Below, piece after piece: positions 16,028-24,435 of a stretch of DNA of 37,336 nt. A model generated the notes under the pieces. That model saw only the letters and a list, made by a program, of their open reading frames with translations. It was not told the DNA's origin and did not search any database. A program made the translations under genes and the position numbers. Source of the stretch: Bacillota bacterium (GTDB lineage Bacteria > Bacillota_I > Bacilli_A > Izemoplasmatales > Hujiaoplasmataceae); NCBI GenBank assembly GCA_018818595.1, contig JAHIRM010000032.1:1-37336 (forward strand), written 5' to 3'. Within the stretch, counting starts at the first letter, position 1; each line of letters starts with the position of its first letter.

Positions 16028-17318
16028 AATTCTTCAACTCTTCGAGGTTCGATATAACTTTATAAAATGCATCATAAATATCATCCATATCTTTCTCAGT
16101 TAATGGATGATGACAAAAGTCCCCTATGAATAATTCTTTGAAATGCATCCGCTCCGCTGTCGGGCACAAACCTATATCGAAATTACAACCATCTTTTTTC
16201 GGACCCCCACATAAACTACAAAATCCCTCTGGAGCATTTGGAAATCTACCACTTCTTTTTTGATACATGCTTTGAAGATAGAGTGGTTTTACATAGCCTT
16301 CCTCTACAGGTATCCCTTCAGCTACTAACGCTTTGCAAAATGTGGATCTTGAAATTTCGCACTTGTTCTCAAGAAATCGGATAGGATACAAATAACGAGC
16401 ACTCTCAACTCCATTCTCAATCTTAGGGAGACCAAGACAATCAAATTCCGATAATTTTTTCGTTAAATAATCTGCCAAATTATTCCGAACCTCATAAAGA
16501 TAGGATAATTTATCCAGCTGACAGCGAGCGATAGCAGCTTCAATTTCATTCATCCGGTAATTTGAACCAATAGTATGGGAGATATTCGATAAATTAAAAT
16601 GATCAACGGAGGTTTCACCATGGTTTCGTATTAGTTTACATCTGATGGCTAGCTCTTCATCATCAGTAAAAAGAATACCACCTTCACCACAATGGATTAT
16701 CTTATGATAATTCAGACTCAAGACTCCTATGTCCCCAAGTGTGCAAGCCATTTTCCCCTTGTATTTGGCATTAGCTGCCTGAGCTCCATCTTCAATAATT
16801 TTTAAATTATGTTTCTTTGCTATAGCTCGTATCTCATCCCAATGAGCAGGTTGTCCAAAAATATCAACCATCATTATAGCTTTTGTTCGAGATGTTATTT
16901 TCGCTTCAACTTTTAAAGGGTCCAAACAATATGTATTTTCATCAATATCAACAAATACCGGGCAAGCGTTCTGTAATAATACAACTGCCGCCGAAGCTGT
17001 CATAGTATACGGGGTTACTATGACTTCATCACCTGGACCAATGCCAAGAGCAGCAACAGCCGTGTGTAATGCCGTTGTAGCAGAATTCACTAATATTGCG
17101 TGCTTAGCACCAAAATAATTAGCAAATTTCTTTTCTGTCACTTGTACAATGGGACCCCCAAAAAACTCGGGACAATATTCTCCAATAAACCCAGATAAAG
17201 CACCTGATTCGATAACTTTAACTGCTGCATTCTTCTCCTCATCACCAATACTATTCTGGTGAGGGAAAGGAGTTTTTCTCACTTTTTCACCACCGAAAAG
17301 AGCCAATTTAGATTTCAA
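16014..17318 (-). CDS. PLP-dependent DegT/DnrJ/EryC1/StrS sugar aminotransferase with Cys-rich tail
   Basis: A 434-residue aminotransferase that would convert a keto-nucleotide sugar to an amino sugar. NSATTALHTA (78-87) binds the PLP phosphate, EDGAQ (176-180) carries the Asp that contacts the pyridine N, and Lys206 in LNYHKIIHCGEGG is the Schiff-base lysine. It is longer than the usual 370-390 residues; the extra length includes a C-terminal cluster CSLCGGPKKDGC..GLCP, four or five cysteines that could bind metal. The TTG start has a perfect AGGAG six bases upstream. The oxidoreductase gene just upstream (gap of 9 bases) could supply its keto substrate, as in 3-amino sugar routes. Confidence 0.9.
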   Translation of the reverse strand: MKSKLALFGGEKVRKTPFPHQNSIGDEEKNAAVKVIESGALSGFIGEYCPEFFGGPIVQVTEKKFANYFGAKHAILVNSATTALHTAVAALGIGPGDEVIVTPYTMTASAAVVLLQNACPVFVDIDENTYCLDPLKVEAKITSRTKAIMMVDIFGQPAHWDEIRAIAKKHNLKIIEDGAQAANAKYKGKMACTLGDIGVLSLNYHKIIHCGEGGILFTDDEELAIRCKLIRNHGETSVDHFNLSNISHTIGSNYRMNEIEAAIARCQLDKLSYLYEVRNNLADYLTKKLSEFDCLGLPKIENGVESARYLYPIRFLENKCEISRSTFCKALVAEGIPVEEGYVKPLYLQSMYQKRSGRFPNAPEGFCSLCGGPKKDGCNFDIGLCPTAERMHFKELFIGDFCHHPLTEKDMDDIYDAFYKVISNLEELKNFGEN

Positions 17319-17327
17319 TTTTTTCTC

Positions 17328-18311
17328 CTATTCGTCAATAAATATTTTTTTATCAAGTTTAATTGATTCTTTAATAGCATCAACAATTTTTAATACCCTA
17401 TATCCATCATTTGCATTACAATAAGGCTCATTGTCAGAATCAATGCAGCTACAGAGTTGTTCGATAATATTAACAAAAACATTATTTAAATTCCTGTTCG
17501 AATTCTTCACCTTAAAAATATCCAGATCATCAAAGTATGGATTGCGTGAAAGTTCATAAAAATTACCGACAAATCCTTCATCCTGAAATTCGAATTTCGC
17601 CCTATCAAAGATTAAAGTATATTCAAATAAATCAAAACTTTGCCTGTGCGATGATAATAAATTGCATCCAATTCCTGATTCTGTTAAAAGATAAACATCA
17701 AGTGAAGGATCCTCAAATTTTTCCATTAATCGATTATTAGCCCAGACCCATTTTATTTTGCCAAACCAAAAATGAATGAGGTCAATTATATGAGTACCAT
17801 AATTACTAATCCCTCTTAAATAATTACATTGAAGCGTACTCGGTTTTCCAAAAGTCGAGTTCTCAATAATTTTTTGAATTTCTCGATGATATGGATCCCA
17901 TCTTCGTCTATAATTCACTGCAATTTTCGTCTGTTTTTCTCTACAATACTCAACTATTTTCTTTGCTTCGGTTGAATTGGCTGCTAATGGTTTCTCACAA
18001 AATATAAGTTTTACTCCAACATCAACAGCCTTTTTAATTACTTCAAATCTATTTTTTGGAGGTGTGCAAATACTAAGAATATCAAGATCATTATTATCAA
18101 GCATCTCATTAAAATTTGTATAGCCTTTATTTATTTCCCAAAATTCTGTAAAATTTTCAAGATTCTTTATATTGGTGTCTGTAGCAGCAACCATTGTAGC
18201 GTTTTCATTCAATAAAAAAGCTTTAGCATGAGTTCTTATCAGATTATCCATCTTCTTTTGGTCGTACCCTCCTGCTATATCTCCACAACCAATTATTGCA
18301 ACCTTGAGCAT
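17328..18311 (-). CDS. Gfo/Idh/MocA-family NAD(P)-dependent sugar oxidoreductase
   Basis: A 327-residue oxidoreductase. VAIIGCGDIAGG (4-15) is the dinucleotide loop, CEKPLA (105-110) contains the catalytic Lys107, and YGTHIIDLIHFWFG holds the Asp/His pair at the substrate C-atom. These are the standard features of the family, which oxidises or reduces ring hydroxyls of free or nucleotide sugars. In glycan clusters it is often paired with a DegT aminotransferase (for example WlbA/WlbC, WbpB/WbpE), forming a 3-amino sugar. The same pair occurs here, followed by a formyltransferase. One base separates it from the SpsF-like gene upstream. Confidence 0.9.
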   Translation of the reverse strand: MLKVAIIGCGDIAGGYDQKKMDNLIRTHAKAFLLNENATMVAATDTNIKNLENFTEFWEINKGYTNFNEMLDNNDLDILSICTPPKNRFEVIKKAVDVGVKLIFCEKPLAANSTEAKKIVEYCREKQTKIAVNYRRRWDPYHREIQKIIENSTFGKPSTLQCNYLRGISNYGTHIIDLIHFWFGKIKWVWANNRLMEKFEDPSLDVYLLTESGIGCNLLSSHRQSFDLFEYTLIFDRAKFEFQDEGFVGNFYELSRNPYFDDLDIFKVKNSNRNLNNVFVNIIEQLCSCIDSDNEPYCNANDGYRVLKIVDAIKESIKLDKKIFIDE

Positions 18312-18312
18312 A

Positions 18313-19068
18313 TTATCTGATGTCTTTTTGTTTTATATTCGAGTTTATTCGGACAAATTCCGGCTTTTGTTTTAGAAACTCAACTATTTCTTTAATTCCA
18401 AATAATTGATTAGAAGGATACAAATTTTCATAGATATAACTAATAAGCTTATAATCTTCTTGCGTATCTAATGTTAATCTTAATTCAGGCCACATCTCAT
18501 CTGAACTTGCCGTAACATCTATCATCTTATATTTATTCCTGTTTTCATTCAGCTCAAGTGTAACGTGTTCATGATAAGCCGGATCAGTTGAGGAAGTATT
18601 AATTTTTTGTAAGGTTGCTAATCGACAAATTTCAGCTTCTGTGCCCACAGGCCAAGATTCTTTCCATGAATTTGATGCATAGTCAGCATTATTCTTGAAA
18701 TAAGCAGAAATGACACAATCGACGACGTAAGGATCTATTATTGGACTATCACCATTTACAATCACAACGTGCTCCGAATTCGAAATTTCACCGGCTTTTA
18801 CAGTCCTGTCCAAGACATCATCTTCACTACCTGAAAAACAAAGAACTCCATTCATTTTCGCACATTCTCTTATTTTATCGTCAGTATTATTTGTGGTGGT
18901 CGCCACAATAATTTGATCAATAAATCTGCTTGCTTTCAGTCGATTTATGATATGTTCTAATGATGGTATCCCACACAGCAACGCCATGGATTTACCAGGC
19001 ATTCTGGACGAATTCATTCGAGCAGCTATGATTGCAGTAATTAATCCTTTATTATTTTTTGCGTACAT
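18313..19068 (-). CDS. SpsF-like cytidylyltransferase family protein (second copy)
   Basis: A 251-residue protein of the CTP_transf_3 family. AAIIAARMNSSRMPGKSM is the nucleotide-binding loop with the family's R-x-x-S-x-R-x-P-x-K pattern; VNGDSPIIDP is the metal-binding Asp region; HEHVTLEL and LRLTLDTQEDYKLIS are blocks shared with Bacillus SpsF. It is related to but clearly different from the SpsF-like protein at 30301-31068, in which the metal site reads VTADDPFKDP. Family members activate keto-acid sugars with CTP or are otherwise involved in nonulosonate glycans; the substrate is unknown. It sits between the flippase and the oxidoreductase genes. Confidence 0.78.
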   Translation of the reverse strand: MYAKNNKGLITAIIAARMNSSRMPGKSMALLCGIPSLEHIINRLKASRFIDQIIVATTTNNTDDKIRECAKMNGVLCFSGSEDDVLDRTVKAGEISNSEHVVIVNGDSPIIDPYVVDCVISAYFKNNADYASNSWKESWPVGTEAEICRLATLQKINTSSTDPAYHEHVTLELNENRNKYKMIDVTASSDEMWPELRLTLDTQEDYKLISYIYENLYPSNQLFGIKEIVEFLKQKPEFVRINSNIKQKDIR

Positions 19069-19084
19069 TACTTTATGCTCATTA

Positions 19085-20665
19085 TTATTTAGTATTGAAC
19101 TTAATTTTAAGAGATAGTAACCTTTGGAATAATTCTTTTACACTCAAATATAATTTATATATTTCCTCAACATGGAATATCTTGCTTAATAGGATCGTAA
19201 AACTCAGGAACATCAAATAGTATAAAAATATCGCTACCGCAGTTAAATACACCGGTTCTTTTAATAAAAAATACTCATTGATGATAAATCTAAAGATAAT
19301 TATCGGCATAATGCCCAGGATTATTATCGCAACAATTGATAGTATTTTTTTTATTTCATTCCAACTATACTTGAACGCAAATATTTTTCTTTGCATTAAA
19401 TAATAAATAAATGTCATAAAAAAATAAGTGAATGATGTACTAAGGAGTACTCCGATAATACCCCATCGTTCAGCCAAGAAATATACTAATGCTATGTAGA
19501 TTACTTGATGAAGTATCATAAATATATTTGCCAATGTAGTTTTATGAACGCTAATGAAAGATTTCCTGGACATCACTGAATAAATAGCAAACGGTAAGCT
19601 GAAAGATTGAACGAGTAAACAATAATATAGTATATTTGCGTCACCTTGCGAAAATTTACCTCTCACAAAAATTATTGACAATAATTCTTCGTTACCTAGT
19701 AGGATTAAAGATATTACTATGAGACTAACTGGTAAAGCATAACTGTAAACACTTTTGAATAGTCGAGCAAACTTTTCTAGTGAAGAATTAATTGCTTCAG
19801 ATAGCTCTACATAAGCTACAGTAACAATTGGTCCTGTTGTTATGCGGCTCATTTTATCAAAAATATTTTGTGAATATTTTAGAATGGCTAAACTTCCTTG
19901 CGGAAGAAATGATACAATGGATGTTGTAAAAAAAATAACACCTTGAGTAATAAATGTGTATCCAATGAAAGGAGTAATTTTAAATAAACTGGAAGTAACT
20001 TCTTCATCTTTCAGATTTAACTCAAATCTGAAATTCTTTATCACATCTCTAATTTGAGTGGAAACAAATACTATTCTTACAATCGGAGCGCACATAAATG
20101 ATATCAACAATGCATAAATATTAAGAGATCCAACAAGTAAAAGAAATAAACAAAGACCAATAATTTGGCTTACCAAAATCCCTCCTTCTGTAATTCCAAA
20201 TCGTTTACGAGCTTGTAAAATTGCATCAAAAATTGAGTTAACAATTACGATAGGCAGTAACGGAAGCACGTAAATATAAATGACAGTCGAGTTGGAGATA
20301 TCTTCAGTAGAAAAGCCCGGGATTAAAAAAGACATTAAAGGTTTTGCGAGGAATATAAGCATTATTATCAGAAGTATGCCAATTAAAATAAATATACTTA
20401 TCAGTGAATTCGCATATTTGTAATAAAATGGTGTATCTGCATATTTTACGAAATAAGGTATAAATACTTCACTAATGATTCCGGAATGAGATAATTTTTG
20501 TGCCAATTGGAAAAGCGTAAGTGCAGCAAAATAAATTTCAAGCTCTCTAGAAACTCCAAAATAATACGCAATTAGAAGAGAATTGAAAAAGGAGAATAAA
20601 ACATTTAAAAAAGTTACATTGCTTAAAATACCAACTGATTTAGCAAATTTTTTCTTATCTAGCAC
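19085..20665 (-). CDS. MurJ/MviN-like lipid-linked oligosaccharide flippase (Wzx role)
   Basis: A 526-residue integral membrane protein with about fourteen hydrophobic helices, as in the MOP superfamily. The early segment FNSLLIAYYFGVSRELEIYF, the later QARKRFGITEGG loop and the GNEELLSIIFVRGKFSQGDA loop match the MurJ/MviN branch more than classical Wzx. In this setting the likely cargo is the undecaprenyl-pyrophosphate-linked repeat unit, moved across the inner membrane for the Wzy-like polymerase (7355-8587). No other flippase or ABC exporter is in the window. The start appears to be GTG, overlapping the previous stop (GTGCTAG). Confidence 0.88.
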   Translation of the reverse strand: MLDKKKFAKSVGILSNVTFLNVLFSFFNSLLIAYYFGVSRELEIYFAALTLFQLAQKLSHSGIISEVFIPYFVKYADTPFYYKYANSLISIFILIGILLIIMLIFLAKPLMSFLIPGFSTEDISNSTVIYIYVLPLLPIVIVNSIFDAILQARKRFGITEGGILVSQIIGLCLFLLLVGSLNIYALLISFMCAPIVRIVFVSTQIRDVIKNFRFELNLKDEEVTSSLFKITPFIGYTFITQGVIFFTTSIVSFLPQGSLAILKYSQNIFDKMSRITTGPIVTVAYVELSEAINSSLEKFARLFKSVYSYALPVSLIVISLILLGNEELLSIIFVRGKFSQGDANILYYCLLVQSFSLPFAIYSVMSRKSFISVHKTTLANIFMILHQVIYIALVYFLAERWGIIGVLLSTSFTYFFMTFIYYLMQRKIFAFKYSWNEIKKILSIVAIIILGIMPIIIFRFIINEYFLLKEPVYLTAVAIFLYYLMFLSFTILLSKIFHVEEIYKLYLSVKELFQRLLSLKIKFNTK

Positions 20666-21975
20666 TCTAATATCTTATTAATTTCAGATACATATTTCTC
20701 AAAAATATTACTCTCGATATTTGCAATATGACTACATGTTTGGTAGAATTGATTTCTAATTTCTTTTTCAATCCTTCCATTGTAGCAACCAATTATCATA
20801 TTCAACATCTCACTTTCAGATCTTGACAAATATTCTTGAGGCATATTTTTTATCATATGCTGCATGTGAGGCCAACCATCATGCGGCATATTTTTTTCGT
20901 TCGGATCACCAGGTTTGAACATTGGCATTAAAACCGGTACATTTAGTAATCCAGCCTCCAAACATACTGTGGATTGATACGAAATAACACAGACTGAATT
21001 TTTAATTTTTTTATAAAATTTGAATAAATTTTTCTCATCGGTTGAGTAGACAAATATTTTACTGATATCTACTTCATCATCCAGAATAAGATTTTCATTT
21101 TTAAGAAGGTCTGACCACCAATTATTTCTGTCATTCGGATGGGGTCGAAACAAGACTTTAAGACCTTTCAATTCTGGCTTACTGCTTATCCAATTTAATA
21201 ATTGTCTTACTAGCTCTGCCTCCCATGTATAATTATTCTTTGTAACTCCTATATAGTATATGTATTTACTTTCGTTTTCAATAATTTCAATTCCTTTTAC
21301 AGTTTTCAATATCGCAAAATGTGGCGGGGCAATTTTAATCAGTCTATCAAAAGGTAATCTGAGATATTTGATTGACTCTTCATAATTTTGCTCACCCCAA
21401 ACGATTAATTTATCGGGATTAAAAACGAACTCTCCTTTTGATGAAGGATTATCCCAACTTGTAACATGAGCCACCCAAGGCTTTCCAATTTTTTGAAAAT
21501 ATAACCCAACCATTGCATCATAATATTGCCATATGTATGTACTTGACAAATATAAGTCATAGTCATCGAACTCTACCCATCTTCTTTTATTTAATATAAA
21601 ATCCATTTGGCATAATTTCATAAGTATGTTTTTAGATTTATCACCAAATAATTTTCTTGTTATCCCTACAAATTTCATTGTGGAATACCCAGCCATCCAT
21701 TTTTTTCTATGAATGGCGTTGTCATTTGTATTTATTGCATTCTGGTATCTTGCTGCAAAAAATAATAATTGTCGTAGCTTTCTAAATCTAAATTTTCCAA
21801 TAGATTTTACAGATACATTAGCAGGCAAATTTGGGCATTCTAAAAAAATATCATTATTAGATAGTAGCAAAATTGATGAAAAACCACTTGAGAGATAATC
21901 TAATAACCCGCTCCCAACAAGATTTCTATACTGAATATTAAAGTCGAACGAAATAACAATCTTTTTCTTTTCCAT
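20659..21975 (-). CDS. GT-B-fold protein, putative glycosyltransferase of surface glycan synthesis
   Basis: A 438-residue protein that I place in the broad GT-B group with CDP-glycerol transferases and UDP-GlcNAc 2-epimerases. Evidence: a central WVAHVTSWDNPSSKGEF and DKLIVWGEQN, then VLFRPHPNDRNNWW and VISYQSTVCLEAGLLNVPVL in the C-terminal half, where these families place their nucleotide site. The N-terminal 120 residues are variable. I use the ATG at 21975, which overlaps the preceding stop by one base (TGATG); an upstream TTG adds only three residues. No donor can be named. Being between the flippase and the methyltransferase, it probably adds or caps a sugar. Confidence 0.65.
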   Translation of the reverse strand: MEKKKIVISFDFNIQYRNLVGSGLLDYLSSGFSSILLLSNNDIFLECPNLPANVSVKSIGKFRFRKLRQLLFFAARYQNAINTNDNAIHRKKWMAGYSTMKFVGITRKLFGDKSKNILMKLCQMDFILNKRRWVEFDDYDLYLSSTYIWQYYDAMVGLYFQKIGKPWVAHVTSWDNPSSKGEFVFNPDKLIVWGEQNYEESIKYLRLPFDRLIKIAPPHFAILKTVKGIEIIENESKYIYYIGVTKNNYTWEAELVRQLLNWISSKPELKGLKVLFRPHPNDRNNWWSDLLKNENLILDDEVDISKIFVYSTDEKNLFKFYKKIKNSVCVISYQSTVCLEAGLLNVPVLMPMFKPGDPNEKNMPHDGWPHMQHMIKNMPQEYLSRSESEMLNMIIGCYNGRIEKEIRNQFYQTCSHIANIESNIFEKYVSEINKILEC

Positions 21976-22757
21976 CAGTAACAAGGCGAATTATTATTTG
22001 TTTTTTGAAAATGATACAGAGCTTTTGCACCATTAGATACTGTTTCCACTTCATACTGAGAGGCTTTTAATAACCACTCCAAGAGTAGATCTACATTAGT
22101 GTTGTTAAAATTTGCATCGCTTAACGCATTGGTAAGTCTCTTCTTTAAATCATAAATCATTTTGTCTCCAGAGCCTTGATCATGCCTAAACGTAAACCAT
22201 TTTAATGATAAGTTACACTCCTGTGCCCATTTTTCCATATCAAATGGTGAAATAAAATGTTTGTCGGTTAAAGACATAGGGACATTGAAAAGTAATTGTA
22301 GTGTCATCCAAACATATCCACGAATATTCAAAAATGAAGGGCAAGTAAGAATCAAATGTCCTTTATCTTTTAAATGCTCAGTTAATTTTTGTATCGTTGA
22401 ATATGGATTATCAGTATGTTCAATAACTTCCTGCATAATAATACAATCATATTTTCCAACAACGTGTTCAATTGATTTGACTTCGAATTTCAAATTAGAC
22501 TTGATATAGTTGCCTTGAGCTGTTTTAATCGCACTTTCCGAATAATCAACAGCCGTTACTAATTTTGGATCCCTCAAAGAAATTTCATAAGCTGTCTCTC
22601 CAGTTCCACATCCAATTTCGAGAATTTCTAAGTCTTTGTAATTTAATTCATCTGCTATTTTTTTTGTAATGTCAAGAGTGTCGAAAGTAAAAAACTTCTC
22701 TTTCCCTTGTGAGTACACTCTTTCATAAATATCCTGCAAATTCTTATTACTTGTCAT
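21975..22757 (-). CDS. Class I SAM-dependent methyltransferase (UbiG/UbiE-like)
   Basis: A 260-residue methyltransferase. LEIGCGTGETAYE is motif I, VTAVDYSESAIKTAQ the acidic loop, and YDCIIMQEVIEHTDNP with HLKDKGHLILTCPS motifs IV-VI. This pattern is common for sugar or lipid-linked glycan methyltransferases in polysaccharide clusters. The ATG at 22757 forms an ATGA overlap with the NeuA gene; a GTG six bases earlier is possible but has no better ribosome site. Coupling to neuA/neuB homologues makes a methylated nonulosonate conceivable, although a methylated repeat-unit sugar is as likely. Confidence 0.84.
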   Translation of the reverse strand: MTSNKNLQDIYERVYSQGKEKFFTFDTLDITKKIADELNYKDLEILEIGCGTGETAYEISLRDPKLVTAVDYSESAIKTAQGNYIKSNLKFEVKSIEHVVGKYDCIIMQEVIEHTDNPYSTIQKLTEHLKDKGHLILTCPSFLNIRGYVWMTLQLLFNVPMSLTDKHFISPFDMEKWAQECNLSLKWFTFRHDQGSGDKMIYDLKKRLTNALSDANFNNTNVDLLLEWLLKASQYEVETVSNGAKALYHFQKTNNNSPCY

Positions 22758-23464
22758 ATCCACTCGGTATTATTGTAGTTTTTCAAATAATATTCAGCAA
22801 CATAAAAATCACGTAGATTATCAATATTGACTGAATATTCTTCTGTCATTATGTAAGGTAAGCATTTCTCACCTTTGAAAGTATTCCCATTAATTAATGT
22901 ATTTCTTTTAGTAGCATATATTGCGCCATTAACAATATAAATTTTAGGTAAACTTTGCCTAGGGGGATTCTCCAGAGAAGATTTTTGATAATCGAATAAC
23001 AAATTATCTTTAATGACCTTCATCTTGAAAGGGTGATTATTATCAACATCAACTACACTGATAATGCTATCAGCGTCAGAGGAGATTAAATAACTCAACG
23101 ATTCATCTATATGTCTGGCAGTTCTAAGTGGTGCTGTTGGTTGAAGCATTATTACATAATCGTACACAATATTATTAATCCTTTCCATTTCAAGAACTGC
23201 ATGCTTTATAGTTGGTACTGCTAAAGCCATATCGGTGGATAACTCAGGTGGTCTCATAAATGGAACATTTGCACCGAACTCAATAGACTTATCTTTAATT
23301 TCTTCGTCGTCTGTAGTGACAATAATTTCAGTTAGCATCCTTGATTTTTTTGCGGAAAAAATTGAATAATAAATCAAAGGGTAACCAGCCAAGGGATATA
23401 AATTTTTCCTTGGTATTCCTTTAGATCCTCCTCTGGCTGGAATGACACCAAGAATTTTAATCAT
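22754..23464 (-). CDS. CMP-nonulosonate cytidylyltransferase (NeuA/LegF/PseF family)
   Basis: A 236-residue cytoplasmic enzyme that activates a nonulosonic acid with CTP, giving the CMP sugar used by transferases. IPARGGSKGIPRKN (8-21) is the unmistakable CTP-binding loop; LQPTAPLR holds the conserved Gln/Pro/Thr block, and NIDNLRDFYVAEYYL is the C-terminal Asp-containing helix. Length matches NeuA (about 220-240). It overlaps the NeuB gene upstream as ATGA, so synthase and cytidylyltransferase are made together, the usual arrangement for neuraminic, legionaminic or pseudaminic acids. Which acid is made cannot be settled from this protein. Confidence 0.92.
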   Translation of the reverse strand: MIKILGVIPARGGSKGIPRKNLYPLAGYPLIYYSIFSAKKSRMLTEIIVTTDDEEIKDKSIEFGANVPFMRPPELSTDMALAVPTIKHAVLEMERINNIVYDYVIMLQPTAPLRTARHIDESLSYLISSDADSIISVVDVDNNHPFKMKVIKDNLLFDYQKSSLENPPRQSLPKIYIVNGAIYATKRNTLINGNTFKGEKCLPYIMTEEYSVNIDNLRDFYVAEYYLKNYNNTEWI

Positions 23465-24420
23465 TTAAAAATTACCTCACTTTCTTCCCAATTGTAAACA
23501 TAATTCCCATCCTTATTACGGCTTGCAAATCTTCCTCTATAATAATTTCTATTGAGCAATTCAGCGGGTGTCAGTTCCCGCGTAATATTGCCGAATGTCT
23601 TCTCATATTCTGGGAATTTTTCTTTTAAATAAATCAATAATTCTTCTTTACTGAGGTTCGACACTCTTTTTATTTCTTTAGTTTGTTCAGGAGTAATTGA
23701 TACTGGTCCATCTTTTGTTTTATCTTTAGGTAAAATAGTAAAATGTCTCTCAATAATTGAAGCGCCGTAATATAGTGCAGCAATAGTGCCCCAAATGTTA
23801 TCCCTTTCTACTAAGCTGTGATCACTCCATCCAACATTATTAGAATATTTTTTGAGGAATTCCATGCGCGCCAAATTGAAACTATCTGTAGGTGTAGGAT
23901 AGATAGTTACACAATGTAAAAAGCTGAATTGACTCCCACCTAAAACCTCGGCAGCTTTAATAATTTCATTATCGTAGGTTGCTCCAGTAGAAACATATAT
24001 GTTAGTAAAATTATTTTTAACTTCATTTAACAACGGGAATGAACCACAATCGTAACTCGCAATTTTGATATCATCAAATCCGAGTTCCTTTAATTTTAGT
24101 ACCGAATCCCTGGTAAAAACTGTAGTTAATGGTTTAATTCCTGCTGATTTGCATAGTGTGATAAAATTTTCTTGCTCCTTATAAGTTAATTCTAACTTTT
24201 TCAGTCTTTCATATTCCGCTTGGTAGGGTCGCTTAATCGTTACTACAATATCGTTCTCTGTCACACCTTGTTCAAACTCACCTCGAAAAGTTAGCATATC
24301 AGCAAAAATATTTTGAATTTTTGCGTAATCAGCACCACTCTCTTTCGCAGCCCAAACCATATCTTTTAGAATTTCGAAATCTCCATTATGGTTTTGACAA
24401 AATTCAGCAATAAAAATCAT
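23461..24420 (-). CDS. NeuB-family nonulosonate synthase with shortened C-terminus
   Basis: A 319-residue PEP-dependent condensing enzyme of the N-acetylneuraminate synthase family. AEFCQNHNGD (5-14) is the barrel start (AEIG-x-NHNG in most), VGWSDHS and IERHFTI carry the metal and active-site residues, and KDGPVSITPEQ replaces the more usual GPDH..S..P. The barrel is complete, but the protein stops soon after NRNYYRGRFASR, where the antifreeze-like SAF domain should begin, so about 30-50 residues of that domain are missing. In NeuB dimers this domain reaches over the partner's active site. The ATG has AAGGA nine bases upstream. It is well apart in sequence from the NeuB at 28069-29133. Confidence 0.88.
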   Translation of the reverse strand: MIFIAEFCQNHNGDFEILKDMVWAAKESGADYAKIQNIFADMLTFRGEFEQGVTENDIVVTIKRPYQAEYERLKKLELTYKEQENFITLCKSAGIKPLTTVFTRDSVLKLKELGFDDIKIASYDCGSFPLLNEVKNNFTNIYVSTGATYDNEIIKAAEVLGGSQFSFLHCVTIYPTPTDSFNLARMEFLKKYSNNVGWSDHSLVERDNIWGTIAALYYGASIIERHFTILPKDKTKDGPVSITPEQTKEIKRVSNLSKEELLIYLKEKFPEYEKTFGNITRELTPAELLNRNYYRGRFASRNKDGNYVYNWEESEVIFK

Positions 24421-24435
24421 ATTTCACTTTCCTTA

